A stretch of DNA of 64,000 bases from Taenia hydatigena. Taxonomy: Eukaryota; Platyhelminthes; Cestoda; Cyclophyllidea; Taeniidae. The notes below the pieces were generated by a model. That model did not search any database, had not been told where the DNA came from, and worked only from the letters and a program-made list of their open reading frames with translations. The DNA lies in NCBI GenBank assembly GCA_036345935.2, contig JADWOT020001475.1, positions 1 to 64,000 of the forward strand, read 5' to 3'. A program made the translations under genes and the position numbers. Positions 59,215 to 64,000 of this stretch are shown here, one piece after another (position 1 is the first letter of the stretch; the number at the start of each line of letters is the position of its first letter).

Positions 59215-62200
59215 CATGTAGTGCATAAAGAGATGTAAGCAATTTAGCGCCATTAATTCAATTGCTGGCAAGCATTATATGCACTCATTTTACAGACGTG
59301 GTGAGGAGGAAAAATCATGATCAAACGAATAAAATCGAAATGAATACAACTAGTTAATTACTTTAAAAAGCACTTATGGCCGTTTGGAGGGTGTGGTGGG
59401 TGACAGTTGATAGCGCATGATGGCAGTTTGTTAAGGCGCTTATCAATGGAGTGTGACATATGCGCGCAACATTCGAAGGACCACCATTAACCGCATCCTA
59501 TAGACTAGTAGTTAAGCACAGAGGTTTCTTTCAAGGTTGTAATCTGATGCAGAGAATCCGAGACTCTGCGCCTTTTTAAAAGATTCGACGACCATATTCG
59601 CACCACATGTCGATCGATTTGTTTAATAACGACTTGAAGTTCTTTTGTCAATAAAAGCTGCGTGAGATGGTAAAGGCACAGGACAGCATTCTAGTGTCAG
59701 CAAGTCTGCAAACAGCCTTAGTATTTTCTTATGTGGGGAGCAATCCGCTTGTGCGTGGCATCTTTATACCTTGGAGCTCAAAAACAGCCTTTACTTGTAA
59801 TATGACTGAAAAATTGTTTTGTTGAGAGCGATCGATTCATGCTTAGCAAAACTTGGTCTAACTGTCAAAACCACCATCCGTGTAGGTGACGAGGCATAAG
59901 TAATTCACAGTAATAGATAATATGTTCCATTTAATGCAGATACAATTCAATGGAGCTCTTGACGTGATTGTCAATTAAAATGCCGCCTATGGAAATAGTG
60001 AGAAAAAGATTGCATGTAATGCTGATGAATTTCGAAGCAATGCTATTTGTTTATCTGATATTTAGCAGCTGTCTTGCTTTGAAATATCACTGCAGTAATT
60101 TTTCTTTAAACTGTTCAGAGCTGAAAATACCGAATAACTTGAAAAAAGAAGCATGAGTGCATGAGTGCCCATACTCGACCCACTGAATCACTAAACTAGA
60201 CTCCCTTCACAGGCATTTGGTCACGATGGTGTCCATGTCAAAATCACAACAGTTTTTTTCCGGCTAAGTGCGTAAAGTGGGTGAATGCAATGTATGTCTT
60301 ATAATTTCCTGTGAAACCTGTCACTTTATTATCTTGACTTAATCTATCTTATTCTTTTGTTTTCTCCAGGTGACCACACCTCTGAGAGCCTACTACCTTT
60401 CGACAACTACCTAAAGCGCATGCAGCAATAATGCCTAATGTCTCCGACTTGTCGCCACTCCTAAAGCGCTTTCGTTCTCTTCTACATTGTTAATAGTTAT
60501 TATCACTCGCGGGTGCTGTAGGTGTCTTCACAACTGATGAAGGACAAGATTGCATACACATGATATGGCACCCAGTTTTGCTCTTCCACTTATTATTAAA
60601 CATAGTTCTAATGTAAGGAAAGGAAGCAACTAACCGTTTTAATATTTTACATCGGAATACTGTGAGTTCCAATGTCAAATTCTATTATTTACTGGTGACA
60701 TTCTCGTGCCATGCTGCATCGTACAGCCTAGAAAACAGCAACATTATGTTGCTTTCTACAGCCTAATTTCTGTTCTCAACGTTGCATTCATCTCCATGCA
60801 TTGCACAATAATGCAATTTTGACCTTAGACTCCCAAAATTTCAATGCAAACCCACCCATACCTGTAGCGGGACAAAAATGAACACACAGTAGCAAATGCA
60901 GGAATTTTGTGTTATTAAGCTAATGTCTGCTTGTGAAGCGCAGGGGTGGACGCACGTCCGATGATGGTAAGCTAAGTCGGCTCGAGGGAGAACTCTGGAA
61001 CGCAAACAAGCAAATTTGGTCATCGCACTTGTATATAAGTGCATAATGCAGTTTGCCTAGTGCCTTATAAACACTCTTACTGTGTTGCTGTGGCATTGCT
61101 TGATCTATCTGAAGTACCGATGAAACGGCGTAATACAATGCGATGCGATGGTTGCTTTATTATATCCATCCAGCAAAAATTACTTGACTTTATACAGTCA
61201 GACTGTCATGTAAAATCCTAAATGAACACACATACAAGGTCCGCGCATTGAGCGCTTTGCCTTTCGAGGGGATGCATTTAAAGTTAAAAGGTAAAACCTA
61301 GCGCAAGCATCACAAAGAACTTACAAATAATGCTCACAAAATAGCATGCGTCCTCATTCTACCAAATACTTCGCGCCAAACAACTGCAAGGCAAAAGACA
61401 TTAAAGCGTTACAACAAGCACTCGTTGCAAAGTAAGCCTAGCTGATAAAGAAATATCCACAGTAATGATGTGAACAAATATGATCTAACATCTCCTCGAA
61501 TGTAGGGTGTCTCACGAAGCATTCCGTGCAGTAGAAGCGTATTTCCGAACTCGCCATTCTTTGGGCTGGAGCATTTTAAAATGAGACGTAACTTTCAAAG
61601 GAGGTTACGCGAGAAGCCAAAGCTACGGCCAAGGAACAGTGCACACAGAGGATTTTTATCGAATGATGACATGTTCACTTGCAAATATGTGTTCCGATGA
61701 AATGACTGAGAAGAGAGGCAAAGCTTGCGAAAACGTTGTGGCACAGACAGCACACATTGTGATTGTAGACTATTTTAAGGTTCGAAAAATGGTTTTACAT
61801 ATAAGACAGCTTAAGCCAAGAATAACGAATGGGTTTAGCAATTTTCCTTACCCCTTTTGATGCCACAAGAGCGTACCGTAGGATCGTTGGGACGTTTGGC
61901 AAAGCGGGCAATGCGGACCTAAGATTGCTTAAATGTGCCGAGCATGCGTAAAATAAGGAATTAAATTCGTAACCCGAATCTCTGATTTGCCCACTCACTG
62001 CGGATTTTATTATTATTTGAATTAAACAAGAGGTGTCCCACTCACTATGTTTTCTATTAATAACCTGATGTAAAATTAATGTGACTAAACATAAATGCTT
62101 AGGCACAACTGTAGTCCTTACTTATTTACTTATTCGTATGCACAGAAATGCGTGGGCATAAAAAAATGTATTTAAAAATGAGTGTCGCTAACCTTCATGC

Positions 62201-62250
62201 TCGGCAACCAGGTGTGCATAACCTAAAGTGACGCGTTCAAGTGGCGCGAA
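59215..62250. other. Unpaired spacer of the inverted repeat (~3 kb)
   Basis: The spacer between the arms has no ORF beyond 103 codons and no transposase, integrase or polymerase motif. If the structure is a mobile element, this is not a coding core that I can recognise. Confidence 0.5.
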
Positions 62251-64000
62251 ACATATTGGGCATCTATAGCCATGCATTTGAACGGTGGAGATGGTATTTT
62301 AAGCGGAGTCTTGTAAAAAACCTCACGATCAATTTAATGAGTGAGCGAGGGACCTTTTGGACCTCTTTTTAACATTACTTGTGGTTAAACCGCAGAACGG
62401 CAGTCATCATGTATTGATTAAAATTCTGGGCGATTCTGGCATGTGATTAGTATTAACCCCACTTGAAATGCTCGCTACTTGGGATTATGTTCCGATTAAA
62501 GAATGATTTAAAATATATCCTTTTCTTTAGATAATGAAATATAGATATTTTGCTTCCTAGGAATTTCAAAATGATCTATTTTAGTATGCTCGAACCGAAA
62601 TTTATTTTTTAACAGGAAGGTGAAAATACGCGTTTTCTAGTCTGAGGAGCATAAGGATGAACCAAAGGCAGTAAGCTACCTTCCAAGGCAATCCAAACTT
62701 ATTGTTCAGCATTATGATGTCACAAACGCGTGCGTTATGATGCATGATGACTTAGGGCCCTTGACTGAATGCAGCTTCCCATTTATCGACTTACATCTCA
62801 CACTCTGATCGATAAGAATATGAAATTCATCGGGCAAATTTTGTTCTTCTGATGGCAAGAGCTTGGTTTAGAATGCAACCTTCCGCAATGAAAATAGATC
62901 AGTTGTTTGCATAGGCGACTTTTTATAACGGAGGCAAGGTCCGTGCCTCGCAGTTCAAGATAGCCCTTAAACTATACTTGAAAATTGGGAGTCAAGAGTG
63001 GGGAGAATGCTTCTCTTTTCCACTTCAGGGAGCAAACGTGGAGTTAGAATGAATGCGTGAATTTACATTGCTCTAAGTTGCAGCCTTGAATCCAATGTTT
63101 ACTTGGTTTATTCAATGCGCGAATGTCGATCTCAACTGCGTTCAAGGTGCGCGAATTTACTAGCGCTATTGTCACGTTGCGGGATGTTGTTGAGCTCTGG
63201 ATGCTCTAATCACATCTTTGTCTCATCGTTGCCATGAGTGCCAATCTTACCATATCAATAAAAGATGGCTTTTACTTGTCAATAATCTGTGGCTGCTGCT
63301 TCGTTGATCTTACCAATGGGTCAGAACCGAAAAAGGGCTTCGTTCTGCTAGGGTAGACATTCGCTACGTCCTTGCTTCATTAAATATCTCTAGCAACCAT
63401 ATTTTGAGGCATGAATATAACGGAAATGTCGATATATTACTAAGTGTCGAGACTAATATGTTCTAAAAGTTTTTCGAAATCAGACGTGGCTTTGGCAGCA
63501 GAAAAGTGCTTATTAATCACCGATTCCGTTGCATACGCAACGAAGTGAGTTCGCACAAACATGCATCTAGTTGAAAATTCTCGGCTTTAAATAAAACTCA
63601 CTGAGGGGATTTCGGTGTCGAGTTTCTGGTGAAATGGGTGGTAACTCGACTACTGGTTTCCGATCAAAAGTTGACTTTCGAGATGATTGACTATGCAGGT
63701 GCCATATTTCGGTGCATATATAAGGTGATTAGATAAAAGCAACTGCCTGTTTCCATTTATTAAAATGGTGTGGCTGATAATGAGTTTTGCCGTTAATTAT
63801 GCTGGCTGATTTCGCACGCTCATTGACCCTTTTTTGCAAGAGTGAATTGTGTTGCTCATTTCTTCTCGCCTGCGATAAACAAGGCGGTGGAAGCTAAGAT
63901 GCTGATCTAACTGTGCAGTTCCTTACTCGCTTGCAAGCACTTCTATAGTGTACCAGTTTGTGATGCCTCTGCCTGTCAATAAGTAAGATAAGGCATTGGC
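62251..64000 (-). repeat. Large inverted repeat, right arm (truncated by window end)
   Basis: This is the reverse complement of 57441-59190, ungapped, with the few differences noted there. The inner edge lies after GTGGCGCGAA at 62250. The last base of the window is still inside the arm, so the true arm length and the outer boundary cannot be seen. Confidence 0.93.

Noticed and set aside
1..64000. CRISPR array, phage, IS element, bacterial operon or reverse-transcriptase/transposase gene
   Set aside because: No regularly spaced identical short repeats, no catalytic motifs and no long ORFs exist; intron-split genes and the tRNA features indicate a eukaryotic nuclear genome.

Overview
The window looks like a gene-poor, repeat-rich stretch of a eukaryotic nuclear genome, most likely an invertebrate. 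It is moderately AT-rich, CpG is not depleted, and there are two Pol III tRNA-Arg genes. The candidate genes are split by GT-AG introns, some only 32-42 nt long. Very short introns, AT-richness and this repeat load suggest a flatworm (tapeworm or fluke), but that is an inference. No open reading frame is longer than chance predicts: a rough estimate at this base composition gives a longest ATG-to-stop run near 140 codons in 64 kb, and the longest seen is 142. Gene calls therefore rest on splice sites, motifs and paralogue comparison, not on ORF length.

Layout. 1-3.4 kb holds nothing recognisable. 3.45-6.38 kb and 9.87-12.90 kb are two direct copies of a ~3 kb segment carrying the same unrecognised multi-exon gene on the minus strand. 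The right copy has a possible start and workable splice sites; the left copy has lost its 5' end and is damaged. A half RING finger sits between them (9.2 kb). tRNA-Arg(CCT) and a tRNA-Arg(TCG)-like gene lie at 13.56 and 14.67 kb. A degenerate ~170-bp tandem array occupies 16.4-17.7 kb. A purine-rich ~2 kb repeat lies at 18.2-20.2 kb, with relatives to ~21.6 kb and a full second copy at 34.0-36.0 kb.

22.5-23.7 kb carries a broken RRM (RNA-binding) gene on the plus strand, including a run of three exact 72-bp repeats. 26.5-27.7 kb contains unidentified decayed coding sequence on the minus strand. Four pieces of one modular dispersed repeat lie at 25.2, 25.5, 28.6-29.3 and 33.2-33.5 kb. 47.1-48.3 kb is a decayed cyclin-dependent-kinase gene on the plus strand. 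57.44-59.19 kb and 62.25-64.00 kb are near-identical inverted arms (at least 1.75 kb each) around a 3.06 kb spacer; the outer end runs off the window.

The genes do not form an operon or evident pathway. The coherent story is structural: gene duplication followed by decay, isolated pseudogenes, and several unclassified repeat families. No phage, CRISPR, IS element, reverse transcriptase or transposase was found.
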